Below, one piece after another: positions 46,712 to 58,228 of a stretch of DNA of 64,000 bases. The notes under the pieces were generated by a model. It was not told where the DNA came from, did not search any database, and saw only the letters and a list, made by a program, of their open reading frames with translations. The stretch is from Tachypleus tridentatus (Eukaryota > Arthropoda > Merostomata > Xiphosura > Limulidae): assembly GCF_004210375.1 (NCBI RefSeq), contig NC_134835.1, positions 70,586,447 to 70,650,446 of the forward strand, in the 5' to 3' direction. Position 1 is the first letter of the stretch; the number at the start of each line of letters is the position of its first letter. Both the position numbers and the translations under genes were made by a program.

Positions 46712-47935
46712 AAAGCAGCAGCAGCAACTAGTCACATTCATATGATTTTATCTTTATAATGGTTCATCAAGCTTTCAAAGCTTAATTTTTTCTTACCAAA
46801 TGAAAAGCATCATAATAATACATGCTACACAGATACAAAACCAACACTGTTTGTTAAGCTATTAAAGAATACTTAATGAAACCAACAAATGAAAGAGTTG
46901 CAACAATAACTGATACACAGAAGTAAATTGTGACAAATTAACTACAGTAAAATATTTTCAATTCATTTAGGTGTAGAGTAATATGTACTGTAACTACAAA
47001 CAGGATAAAAATTAACCTAACAAATACACAACAAGGCCTTTTTGTATTTTAAGTGTGTACTACAAAACTTTACACATAACAAAAGTATTCACAGCTTAAA
47101 TTCATTCAAATATGTAGTCTAGACTTGTAACTTTAAGTGTCATGAGGTTTTATTCACAAGTTACTCATCAGTTACCAATCATAATAATGTACTGTTAATT
47201 TCCAAATCCATGTGTACCTAAGTCATAGGTTTCACAGTTAAACAAAATAAACCCACTGTGATGACTAACATTTGCAATGTGATAACTACACTATAATAAC
47301 TGCTAGCCTTTATTTAATTCTATCCTTATGATACTGGAAAGTTATGTACCTTGAAATTGTAACATTTTCCCTTAGAACATTAGCCTTACATTATGTAGTA
47401 TTGTTGGACTAGAAATTAGTGGAAAGTGACCTTCACATGTTGCAAATCCAATAAGAATACAGAGTAGTTGCCTTTTAATCTTGTGTTTGATTGGCTAGAG
47501 AAGTGTTATTTTTTTTCATTTTCTGACTGAAAATGTGTTGGAATGGTCACAGTTGGGTTAGTCCTGCATGGGTCATTGGATTGGACCTTTCTTCTCCTTA
47601 CAGTAAAAGCCACTTCAAATACTTTTGGGTTAACTGGTATGAAACAGTCAGCCAAATAAATTGAAGTAATACAAGTGCAACTGTATTGGTGAGTACAGCT
47701 GTTTTGTTGTACAACTAAAACTTCTTTGCAACACTTAGTTCTTACAGTGTAATGACGTGACTTTCATTCATCAAATGTGTTATTAACTGCCCGTTGTATT
47801 TTAAGTGTTCCTGAGGTTAATGCAGTTGTGAGTTATTTCTATATAGCTCTTTACTTAAGAACATCACAGATTCACTCTGTATATAAACTTACCAATATTT
47901 AAATTTCAACTACTTGTTTCAGGTTAAATACTCAC
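46712..47935. other. Sequence downstream of the last located POLA1 exon
   Basis: Expected to hold an intron and perhaps the final coding exon and 3' UTR of POLA1. I could not place the C-terminal residues here. Confidence 0.35.
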
Positions 47936-48017
47936 ACATTTTCTCTGATGTTCCTTTCCTCAAATCAAATAGATTCTGGAAATAGCTGAGTTGCTGATAG
48001 AGCTGGGTATCAGTATA
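47936..48017 (-). CDS. POLA1: DNA polymerase alpha catalytic subunit, penultimate exon (YTDTQLYQQLSYFQNLFD)
   Basis: This 82-bp exon encodes YTDTQLYQQLSYFQNLFD and then LRKGTSEKM, plus one base. In polymerase alpha this tyrosine-rich helix follows directly after the second zinc module (...PE|Y.D..LY.QL.YF...FD), and the phase 0 entry matches exon f. The acceptor is attttgcag. The donor gtgagtat was chosen over read-through, which would stop eight residues later. The exon lies about 13.7 kb downstream of exon f. The short C-terminal remainder (expected to be about 50-60 residues by family length) was not located, so either it is further left or it was missed. Confidence 0.85.
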
Positions 48018-49599
48018 CTGCAAAATAAAATTATTATTCTATAATAAACTTAGAATTGTGAGCTTTACAGCTAACACAAATAATTTTACGGGTTAATAAC
48101 AATCTTATTATTTGTAACAGATTAACAGAATTAGTAATATAATGAACATAAATACTTGTAAGTTTTTATGCCTAGAAATTATGCAATACTTTAATGTTGA
48201 TATTTTTTTAAAGCTAAAAAATTTTCATGAAAGTATAAAAATATAATACATGGAAAACACAACTAACGTTTTCTTATATCTCAACATTTTTATATTTGGG
48301 TACACAGGTGATGAATAATGTATTCTAATCTTTGTAAATAATACAGTTTTGACATTTTATTTAATTAGCTACATTCATTTATATACATATTTCTTCTGAT
48401 CTATGTAAATAGCTTGGTATGATCAGACATTGTTATTGACTAGTGCTTAAGAATAAGGAAATTATGTTTGACATTTTTGGCTTCATTAACTTAAGTTGAA
48501 AAATTGACTAACTAGGAGTGTCAAACATTTTTGTCAAAAATTTTCATGCTTTTGAAATGTAACAAGTGACAAAACTGCTAAAATCCCATTTAACAAAGTG
48601 AAATGGACTTAATCAGATGTAATAATATCTAACACTAATGTACTTATTCATGAAATGGTAGGAGATTTTAGTTCTTTTTCATAAATATTTTGTCAAAAAC
48701 ATTAAACAGGACAACTCTGAATTTGCTTCATTTGTTTGAGATTTAAAAATATGATTTTTTGCATCTGCTAGCTTTAATATAATATTTTATATACAAATAT
48801 TCCACTTAATGAAGTAATGAAATAGAAATGTGATCTTGTTTATGAACATAAATTGAATATTGATTGTGTACTGAAGTAAAAAGTTCTCAAGTTTTTTTTG
48901 TTTGTTACCTAAACAGTCAAGTTCAATGGTCATTGTTATGATAAGATTGACAGTATTTCTATACATTTAATGTTATCTCCCAGTTTTGCTAGATTATTCT
49001 GAAGTGATACATAAACTATTTTAGGTGAGAACTGTCTGGATGAATATGAATTTCTTGTTTATAAAAGTATCTTGGTGATAATTTTACTGTCTTTATATAT
49101 CTGTCCCATGTTATTTTTGAATTACTTTTACCAATTACATGAATGTATTAAATTTTTAAAGAAATCCATTTTTATACACTAAGATAAAAACAAATATATA
49201 AGGTTTAAAGTTGACTATTAGCCAGAAAAATACCGTTACTTTTATCAGTTTACATATTAATTTTGTATAAATTCACAGGGCTTTCCAGTCATGCAGTAAT
49301 GTTAAATATATACAAAATAGCTAGTGAAAATCAAAGCTGTGTTACCAAAGAATGAAATTATGCTGAAATTTGTAAACAGTGTAATAAAGAAATGTGAAAA
49401 AACACACTTAAAAATTACCTATATTTAAAATGTACTTCCAGTAATACTTACCTCCACCAACACTATAATTATTCTTCAACCTACAGGGTTTCAGCTTTGG
49501 CCATCTAACTAAGCATTGAATTTATTTCATGCTTGCTGTCTTTTATATAACCCACATAAATGTCTTTGACAATATCTTCTCCACCTATGTCAATGCACC

Positions 49600-50600
49600 C
49601 TTTATCTGAAGGACAGCACACTATCAATGGAGGTAAATATTATCAGAAATACATTTTAAGTTTAATAAAATGTCTACTTCCAAAACACATTTACCATTCA
49701 TTGACAGATTGAGGATATTACCTATAGAGAAAGCATCCATAGAGATCAAGGAAATACCAAAACAGTGGTGTTTGAGTTTAGGAAACAACACTATATATAG
49801 AACAGGTATGTTTTTAACCCAGAGCACAATTCTTCCATCAAGGGTAAAGACAGCACAACTGATTATCACAACCAGATAGCTCAGGTTCCAGAGATCTTGG
49901 TCCTTATATCCCACGCTGGTAGTTAAGACAACTGGATCAAAAATTTAGATATAGATATAGATGTGATAATATTTTGACCTGTAGTCATGGAATGAAGCAT
50001 TCCAAACCACTGGAAACAATGAGAAATTTAGCAACACTGGAGCAGACAAACTTTATCCTCAACTTAAAGAAATCTAAGAGGCATCAACCTCAGGCTTGAA
50101 ATGACAGGATTGTTTGTCTCACTCAACCAAAGGAACAAAACTCATCTTCCTTGGAATGATGAGCATTCATCCTCACTCTCCAGCCAAGTGGGCAAGGAAG
50201 ACCCCACTTGTTCTCAGAATTATGGAGAAGACATGAAACACTGTATTCAACCAAAGACATAGGATGGAACTGCTTTGCATTCAGAATTGTAAGAATATAA
50301 TGGATTTCCTTCCAATAACAATATATTAAACTGATATTGACCAAAAAAGAAGGATCAAGCACCCCCCAACTCGATACTTTAAATCAAATCTAAAATGGTA
50401 TTACGAGTAGGCTCCTGTGAAGGCTGGTTCCATTTGCACCAAAATTTGGAAAAAAAAATATCCACTGACCCAGGCAGAAGAGCCCCAAATTTTGACCTCC
50501 GCTCCAAGAATGGAGGAAGCTCGCTCAAACACTCTGGAAAGGAAAAACACAAGAAGAGAAGAAGAAAAGTATTCCCTCCCCTTATAATCTAGTGAACATG
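49600..50600. other. Unassigned sequence, possibly part of the DIRS relic
   Basis: Less AT-rich than the flanks, with several overlapping short ORFs on both strands (for example 49624-49914 minus, 50395-50592 plus) but no motif I can recognise. The base composition is closer to the neighbouring retroelement relics than to the intron sequence left of 49400. Confidence 0.3.
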
Positions 50601-51010
50601 GTCAAAATGACCACAGATGATAGTTAAACATCCTCAGAAAAAAAACTGCAGATTGTGTAAATAATGTGAGGAAAAAGTATTTGGAGAAATTCACAACACT
50701 GTACCACACAATGTCCTCCAGCAAGAAATTTAACTGGGCTGCTAAAGACATTGGGTAATTGAAAAGGCTGTTTGGGATGAAGGACTCTTAAATGATTTGA
50801 GAAGGCTAGAAAGCACAGGGGATTCAAAGACCTTCTAACATTTAGAAAAATGAAAAGTAGTCGATAAAATGTATTACATAAAATGACAGTGAAAGAAGCC
50901 AGATCCTTGTCAAAAGGCCAAGCCAACAAATGAGAAATGGTGAGCACTTTTGGGCAAAGAAGACTCAATTTTCTCATGAGACACTACTAATGATAAGTAC
51001 GTTATATCCA
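50600..51010 (-). pseudogene. Possible tyrosine recombinase fragment of a DIRS element
   Basis: One minus-strand frame gives ESPVLSSLLKSFKSP followed by SSQTAF, which resembles the region of DIRS/Ngaro tyrosine recombinases where short core-binding helices (SP.LS.L...F...RP) precede the catalytic domain. A longer open frame (50624-50977) overlaps it in a different frame. If correct, the DIRS element once ran from about 60 kb to about 50 kb and was split by the two LINEs. No catalytic R-H-R-Y residues could be placed, so this is tentative. Confidence 0.25.
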
Positions 51011-51477
51011 CTGATACATGGTCATTGTGGGTCTACAAACAGATTGACACAAATACAAGGCAACTTTAAGTATTAAATCCTGATGTAGCACAAAGGATCA
51101 CATAATCATTATATATGAAGTTTGAGTTTGGGAATGTTTGTATGTATAATAAGAGATCAAGATTAACTCAACAGAGATGACCAAAGAGGAAGTGGCAGAG
51201 GTGGATACTCTGAAGATATCATAGAAGAGGAAAACATGGTTGGGCTGGCCAAGCTTCAGCTACCAACATACCCAACAAGTAGTGGATTGAATTATGAACA
51301 GAACTCTGGGTAACAGAAAAATTGGGGGAAAAGACATTGAAGTGCAATACTATTCAGTCCTGACTGAATGCACCTATTGTCACAGCCTTAGGATGAAGTA
51401 CCAAGGACCAAAGATTGTAATTGAGAGTTCCACTGAGTAGCAAATGCATCAATCATAGGAGACTCAAAATGAGAACA

Positions 51478-52240
51478 AAAGCTAGGCTATCTGCGCCAAA
51501 CGTCCGGTTAAAAGGTAAAAATAAAGTAAATATAGTAAATTCATAAAAGGAAATGAAGGTAAAATAAAATAGCATTGAAAAACATAAAAAGCATAAAACC
51601 AATGTTGACAATGTTAAGAGAGAAACCGAAGTAAAAGAAGTTGTAAAAGACTTTCTGTAACATAATGGTAATTATCATAACCTGCCAGGAAGACTAACAG
51701 GTAAGTACAAGAACCACCGTCAGTCACCTGAAGTTGGCCTTTCCAGTCCTGGTTCTGGGTTATGTGTCTTTACAACCATTATCAAAAGGTAAAGTAATAA
51801 AGGTCTTAAAAGACATGGAGCAAAATTGTAATAATAACTCGCCAGGACAACTAACGGGTAGTTCAAACAGCAGTGTTAGTCACCTGAAGTTGGCCTTCCC
51901 AGTCCTGGTGTCAAGTTATTTAATGTTATGGCCATTTTCCAATTTCAAATTAATTAGAGAGATTGTGACTCTTAAAAGGTGTAATGAATAAATATAAAAC
52001 ACTTAAATGATATTAAAAAGATTAATGACCGTTAAAAAACTAAAAACCTTTATCAAGGTTGACAGTGTCACCGTCACCAATAACACTGTCTAATGTTAGG
52101 GACATACCTTGGGACAGAACATGTTTAAAATAGTGCCATCATTGAGAGTCGTAACGATGGCAAGAAAGTAAAATGTGGCTTACAGTGATCTGAGTGTCAC
52201 ACAAACTACACATTGGTGCATCAGTTTCAGATAAAAGAAA
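51478..52240 (-). other. LINE 3' untranslated region with an imperfect duplication
   Basis: This non-coding sequence lies between the RNase H region and the LINE terminus. Two copies of a segment (about 51668-51778 and 51829-51932, spaced about 161 bp) share cacctgaagttggcc and cagtcctggt. The terminal part, read on the minus strand, ends with ggcgcagatagcc then tagctttt (51478-51497), the same words found in the tails of the two SINE families in this window. Confidence 0.6.
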
Positions 52241-52560
52241 GCGATGAGTTTAAAAATTGTGACCAATGTGTAGTCTAGTTAGAAAAACTTCTTCCTTCTG
52301 AACCTCACGGAAGCTAGACGGCCAAAGTCCAATATACGGTTTTATTTGCAAAAGCTTGTTGTCGTACTGCTCACTCCAAGTTGACTGCCAGCTGACATGG
52401 AGCTGAGCCTTGAATACAGGACCATAGTTCATGTATAGAATAGGCACACCGGTGATAGTGCCAGAGCAGATAAATTTAGCTGCCATGTCTGCAAGCTCGT
52501 TCCTGTGAATACCAACGTGGTATGGGCCAGTCGGTTTTGAATATCAGCAAGAACAGGGTG

Positions 52561-53160
52561 TCAACCAACGTGAAGTGATTCCAAAGCCAGTAGAGAATTA
52601 AGCGAGTCAGTATAAATAGTGCAGTTGGAGTACTCCTTAGCTCCAATATGATCCAGGGCAAAAGAAATGGCATACAGTTCAGCAGTGAACACAGAAGCTA
52701 TAGAGGGGATTCTGTGAGCAACCACCAAACTGCAACAAACAATGGAAAAACCCACAGAGTCACATGATTTGGAACCATCCATATAAACTGGAATGGAAAG
52801 ATTGTTTGAAAGATGTTCAATAAATAAAAGACGATACTTCCAATCGTGAATATCTGCCTTTCTCAGATGACTTAAAGAAAGGTCACATTTGGGGACTGTA
52901 ATAAGCCATGGTGGGATGGGCTGACCAGTGGATTCTGCAATGTTATCCAAGGACAGACACAATTCATCCAATTGCACCTGGAAGTGAAGGTCAAAAAGAG
53001 CAATGGCAGATCGTCTGTTCTGAAAAAGCATGGCCCACCGATGAAGGAAAATACATTTCCAGGTGGGATGCTTTGGGTAGGAACAAAGTTTTGAAGAATA
53101 CAGTAAAGACAGTTGCAAACAGCGAAGGTGCAGAAAGCCCCAGTGCAGAGTCGAAGTCAT
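52561..53160 (-). pseudogene. LINE ORF2, C-terminal part with RNase H domain
   Basis: An open stretch of 199 codons. Its second half shows an RNase H fold pattern: IPVYMDGSKS (first catalytic Asp), then FTAELYAISFALDHI (catalytic Glu) and IYTDSLNSLLALES (third catalytic Asp). The N-terminal half is the RT thumb/connection region. RNase H removes the RNA template during second-strand synthesis. Its presence separates this element from classical Jockey LINEs and favours an I-like clade. The ORF closes before the usual C-terminal end; the rest (left of 52561) is in other frames. Confidence 0.8.
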
Positions 53161-53199
53161 TTATGATGAATGGGGTCCAGTATCTTTAAGGCTGAGATT

Positions 53200-54480
53200 C
53201 TGGCAGAGCCATAGACCAGTGATCCATAGTCGAGTTTTGATCGAATAAGAGTATGATATATCTTTAACACAGAACATCAATCCACTCCCCAACTGGTGGT
53301 AGAGAGGATACGGAGGATGTTCAGTGATCTTGTGCATTTGACCCGTAGCTGCTTTAAGTGTGGTATGCTTACAGTCAAAGATAAGCCCAAAGAACTTGGT
53401 CTCATTGACCACAGGCAGCAGAACTTCACTGATAGAGTTCAGGTTCAGGGTGAATACCCTGTTGGCAGCAAAAGTGCATGCAAACGGTTTTAGAGAGAGA
53501 GAAATTAAAGCCATTCACCGTAGTCCACTTCAGTACACAATTGAGGGCAGTTTGTAGTTGCCATTCAATATATCTCATGTTCGACGACTGACACGAGATG
53601 TGAAAGTCATTGACATAGAGCACGTGAGAGGAAGATGTTCAGTGATGGCATTAATCTTTATAGTGAAAGTGTGACACTCAAAACTCAGCCCTGAGAGACC
53701 CCAAGTTTCTGTAGAAAAGAACAGGAAAGTGTCGAACTCACACGAACTTGGAATCTCCTGTCCGCTAAAAAAATTTTTTTTAATAAAAATGGGTAAATGG
53801 TCATGTAACCCATATATATGGAGGTCTCGCAAAATGCCACACCTCCATGTTGTGTCATAAGCCTTCTCAATGTCAAAGAATATTGATACAAGATGTTGTT
53901 GCTTGAGAAAGGTTTCTCTGATTGACGTTTCAAGTCTAATTAGTTGGTCCATGGTGGAGTGTTGTTGTCAGAACACACATTGGGTGGACGAGAGGAGGTT
54001 GTTTGATTCGAAAAACCAAACAAGACGAGCATTAACCATCCTCTCTAAGGTCTTACAGAGACAGCTCGACAAAGCAACTGGATGGTAGTTTGAAGGAATC
54101 TTGGGATCTTTCCCGGGCTTAGAGAAAGGTAAGTTAATAGCCTGGTGTCAGGCATCAGGAAAAACATTCTCCTGCCAAATCCAGTTAAAAATAATGAAAA
54201 GAATATCAAGAGAAGCAGGAGAGAGATATCACAGTATGTCATAATGTACATCATCTGGGCCAACAAATGTACTGCCAGACTGATGAAGGGCCAGTTTCAG
54301 TTCCACCAGTGTAAAGGGATGATTATAGTCAAAGAGATAGTCAGTTCAAAAGAAAAAGAGGTGAACACTCTGCCCGAGTCTTGATGGCCATGAAGGTGGA
54401 GAAACAAGCAGAAGTGCTAGATACCTGGCAAAAGGTTTCACCTAGAGTATCGGTGATACTCCGGACATCAGTTACTTCTT
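53200..54480 (-). pseudogene. LINE ORF2, reverse transcriptase domain
   Basis: Pieces of RT in shifting frames are visible. The PGK..RFLQTTIQLL region (54045-54266) corresponds to PGKDP..NYRPI of intact relatives. Next is QCVF..QHSTMDQLIRLE, then FFDIEKAYDTTWR at about 53880 (the catalytic FD-EKAFD block), then LYVNDFHISC at about 53620 (the YVDD block with Asp replaced by Asn in the second position). Frame changes between blocks show that it is dead. The domain would copy LINE RNA onto nicked chromosomal DNA. The 5' part is cut off from its linker by the SINE at 54496-54760. Confidence 0.8.
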
Positions 54481-54495
54481 GGCCATCAGAGAGTA

Positions 54496-54760
54496 TTTGT
54501 TTGTTTGTTTGGAATTTTGCACAAAGCTACTCTGTGCTAGCTGTCCCTAATTTAGCAGTGTAAGAGGGAAGGCAGCTAGTCAGCACCACCCACCGCCAAC
54601 TCTTGGGCTACTCTTTTACCAATGAATAGTGGGATTAACTGTCACATTATAACATCCCCACGGCTGAAAGGGTGAGCATGTTTGGCGCGACGGGGATGAA
54701 AACCCGCAACCCTCAGATTACGAGTCTCACGCCTTAACACACTTGGCCATGCCAGGCCCC
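54496..54760 (-). mobile_element. SINE family A inserted in the LINE
   Basis: A complete tRNA-derived SINE with its tRNA-like head at the right and a (gttt)n tail at the left. It is flanked by a perfect 13-bp target site duplication, ccatcagagagta, at 54483-54495 and 54761-54773. It splits LINE ORF2 between the endonuclease linker and RT. Confidence 0.95.
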
Positions 54761-55277
54761 CCATCAGAGAGTAAAATCGAGAGGAGGACAGAAGTGTAGT
54801 GCCCACTGACCTTTCAAACCCTGTCCCATATGACTTTGGAACTGGTGGTAAAAGATATGCCAGTTGTGAACTCATCCAAGATTCTTTCTGGCTTTGACGT
54901 CTTACCCACGTTGCATGTGCACGGGCCCGCTGAAAAGCGATGCGGTTTGAAAGTGTAGGATATTTATGGAAAATATCCCAGGCCCATTTTGGTGCCTTCT
55001 GTGCCATGTGGCAGGCAGGTTTCCACCATGAATGTGGATATAGCGGTAAAGGTGTCGAGGTTTTAGGAATACATTGAGCAGCTGCATGTGTAATACAGTC
55101 AGTTACTGTTGCCACACAGTCGTCTATTGATGGCTGACAGACGATAGCAGGATCAAGTTCTGTGAAAGCAGCGAAAGTGGACCAGTCTGACTGATCCAGC
55201 TTCCACCGAGGCACGTGGGTAAAGTGGCATCGACCATGGCAAGTTTCTCTCAAAAGTATTGGAAAGTGATTACTGCC

Positions 55278-55892
55278 TCATGGATTATTGTCAACCCTCC
55301 ATGAAAAATGGGAGAATAATGAAGGAGAGTAAACTGAGAGATCAATAGCAGTAAAGGACTGACTAGGTGCATGAAAATAAGTGGAAAAACCAGTATTGAA
55401 AAGAGAAAGGTTGTGATCGAAGAGCATACGGTCTACAGAGTGACCCCTCCTATCAATAACAGAACTTCCCCAGAGGGGATGATGTCTATTAAAGACCCCC
55501 AGGATTAGAAAGGGAGACAGCAACTGTTCAACGAGAGCATCAAGGTCTGATTGATCATATGTCTCTCTAGGAGACAGGTAGAGAGAACAAACAGTGATGG
55601 TATGACCCAAAGAAACACGGATGGCTACAACCTCCAAGGGTGTGTTGAGTGACAAAGACAGGGTGGGCACATGCTGATCAACCAATAGTGCCATCTCTCC
55701 ATGTACTCGTCCATCACACAGCCTGTCATTTTTATACAGAGAAAACTGCCAAAAGGTGACTGTATCAGCAGGTTTTATAAATGTTTCTTGTAAGGAAAGA
55801 CATACAGGATGGTAGGAAGCAATCAGTGTTTTGATATCATCCAGATTAGAACGTAAACCTCGACAGTTCCATTGTATTATCAAGGTGGCCAT
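55278..55892 (-). pseudogene. LINE ORF2, endonuclease domain
   Basis: The chosen start is the methionine of MATLIIQWNCRGLRSNL at 55892, the usual ORF2 start in this LINE group. Motifs of the exonuclease-endonuclease-phosphatase fold follow: QWNCRG, LSLQETF (catalytic Glu), LGVFNRHHPLWGS and TAIDLS. In the third motif the usual GDFN aspartate is Val, which should impair catalysis. A single TGA at 55275-55277 separates this block from the linker, which continues in the same frame with SNHFPILL, the degenerate SDH motif. The enzyme would nick target DNA for target-primed reverse transcription. Confidence 0.85.
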
Positions 55893-56358
55893 TTTTAACG
55901 ATATATGTAGGCAAATTGGCTGGATAGCCCTTCTGTTTATGACCATGTCTTTTTTCCTTACTGTCCTTATTCGGGGAAGGTCTTTCGGCCTCCATGGATC
56001 CTGCCCTTGATCAGGTCTTTGTTGTTGGAAGGGGATTCCAGTGACTGAAGATGTGAACAAATAAATGTTTTGCATCTTGGGGTGGGAGAAAAAGATGTAT
56101 CTGAAGAAATGCCTTACCTGGAACCAAAGTATGTGGGTCAAGGGGTTTGTTGGAATGTATGGGAGGAACAGAGATGGGTGTAGAAGTTGATTCATCAACT
56201 TTTTTAACCATGGAGGTCAAAAGACTTTTCATTTGGTTTGAGAACGATTCTCTTGGAGAACAAGAGAGATCTGTCTGCACTCCCACTGTAGTGGAGGAAC
56301 GAAGTGCAGCAGCATATGTCCAAGATGAAGTGGTGGACAGCAATTTCCGAGCCTCAGG

Positions 56359-57160
56359 TTAAGTAATGTTATGAGTTGTTTTCAAAAGCTGCACCTCTTT
56401 TTCCTCCAACCATTTAGGGAAAGAACAAAAGTAGGAAGGGTGAGAACCATTGCAGTTGACACAATGTGGGTCCTTTTCACACTCATAGGCATCGTGGTCC
56501 TTGCCACCACAACGAGCACATGTCAGGGAACCACGACATGATGTCTTTGAGTGGCGAAACCTCTGACATTGAAAACATCGGAGATGGTTTAGAATGTACG
56601 GCCATACCTTGCAATTTAAATAACCTGCCTTCATGGTGGCAGGTGCACGTGGTGATGTAAATGTCAAAATGAGGATATTTGTCAGCAGTGTAACTCCATC
56701 TTTGCCAGTGGAGATGGGCCTCACTGCAGAAACTCATTGAGTTTAGAAACCAGCAAGAATCTCTGACTTGGGAATGTTCTTCAAATACCTCTCAAAAATA
56801 ATTCCTCGTGATGAATTCAAGGTAGCATGAGGGGTAACCTCAATAGGTACATCCCCAATACCCTTTGAATTCAAGAGGAGTTCACTGTGTTGGGATGTGG
56901 ATGTTTCAACCAATGTCTCCAGATCGAAGGTTCTTTACCGACTTTTTAGAGCCAGCAAGTCCCTCCAGTCCATTCTGAATAAAAGAGGGGACATTTGTCC
57001 TAAAGGTTTTTCCGAAACAGAATGTAGGATGAGAAAATGAGGTACAACTGGTGGTACAGACGTTGAAGATTGCTGATCAAAGTCTTCAAAACGTGGTTGT
57101 TTACTTGTTGACTGTTTTTTCACTATTTTATTTAAATTTTTATTAAGAGGATCCATAAGA
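56359..57160 (-). pseudogene. LINE ORF1 (gag-like, three CCHC zinc knuckles)
   Basis: The first LINE protein binds RNA and forms the ribonucleoprotein. The likely start is MDPLNKNLNKIVKKQ near 57153, as in related gag-like ORF1s. Within the last ORF block (56359-56724) three knuckles are visible: CFQCQRFRHSKTSC, CARCGGKDHDAYEC and CVNCNGSHPSYFC, the last with one residue fewer. An in-frame stop after ALKSR near 56935 and another near 56725 break the frame. The basic, serine-rich tail continues in another frame to about 56011, ahead of ORF2. Non-functional as it stands. Confidence 0.8.
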
Positions 57161-57559
57161 AAAAAAGAAAATTTCGGTGCCCACTGACCCAACCCACCAT
57201 GGAGCCCTACGAGGGGACACACTACAATGTCATGCAAGGGCATTGCAGCAATGTCAGGGTTTTGTGAGCACTATACCCAAACACCAGCATCAGACACAAT
57301 ATCTACAACACCCATTGAGAACTTCCAACACTGGTACTTGGTTGACTCTAACCCAAGTGGACCAGCCGATTGACCCAAGGGGAGCCACCCAAAGGCTGAC
57401 CATCTACAGGAATTCAAGGCCAAAGTAGTGTGTTAGGGTTGGACCCCTCAACAACCAGGATCCTCTCCTCCCCTTCATGGGTCACCACGCACAGCTAACA
57501 CGTGGGTGGATGTTTAGATCCCAGAGGAGATAACCAGAAAGAACAGAACCTTCCCTGGG

Positions 57560-58228
57560 AGGTCCCCTCAGCACGTACAGGAATCCACACCGAGGGGACC
57601 CCTGTGGAATTGTTTGGATGAGCTATGATTATTTTCTCCTTCAACAGACCTAATCCCTGAGCCATAGCCTGTTGGACAGCAAGAAAGTCTAGAATGCTGA
57701 TACGGAAGAAAGAATAGTCTTCTCTCCACAGATCCTGTACTTCCTGACCACTAGTATATGCACCTCATCCCTAAAGTAAGGCAACTGTGAAGTGATGAAT
57801 CACAGGATATAGAAATACCAATAGTAATACTGTTCTGATCCACTCACTACTCCAGATCTAAGATGTTGTTCATTATTAGAGAGACTAGATGGTCCATTTA
57901 CTGGTCATGGAGGGACCCACTGAAAGGACTGCATGTGAGCTCATCCCAAAGGAATCAAAGATTAGAGTGATGCCCACATTCCCAAGAGAATAAACCATCT
58001 GTGCAGTAGGTGAATAAGACATAAGAACTTGACTGCCTGTTCATAAGTGTTGAAAAAGACACCTAGATAGACAATGTATCGATTAGGTAAGAGAATGGAC
58101 TAATTGGCTTTCATATAAAAAACAGCCTTGTTTGATTCTGAAAGAAGAATCAGGATGTGTTGTTCTACCAACAAAAATGGTGCTATAACATAATATTTAA
58201 GAACAATAAGGGACCTGTTAGTCTATAT
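57560..58228. other. Unassigned sequence between two LINEs
   Basis: Mid-GC sequence with no recognised domain. It lies between the 5' leader of the I-type LINE and the 3' end of the CR1 fragment. It may belong to the older DIRS element. Confidence 0.3.

Larger units (their letters stand above)
51478..57560 (-). mobile_element. I/Jockey-superfamily LINE, near full length, decayed
   Basis: This is a non-LTR retrotransposon read right to left. The 5' leader is about 57180-57560. ORF1 (about 56359-57160) has three zinc knuckles. ORF2 has an apurinic-type endonuclease (55278-55892), a linker (54760-55253), a reverse transcriptase (about 53200-54480) and RNase H (about 52561-52840). A 3' UTR follows, ending near 51478. 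The order gag-EN-RT-RNase H points to the I group or a Jockey-like clade that keeps RNase H. Several stops and frameshifts are present. A family A SINE splits ORF2 at 54496-54760. It lies inside the long POLA1 intron in the same orientation as the gene. End coordinates are approximate. Confidence 0.85.

Noticed and set aside
52908..53189. Plus-strand ORFs across 52.9-54.6 kb
   Set aside because: They are antisense to the LINE RT and RNase H coding strand.
54642..54760. C-terminal extension of the LINE linker frame as real protein
   Set aside because: The last residues come from the SINE tRNA-like head (SVLRRETRNLRVAGFHPRRA), which reads through by chance.
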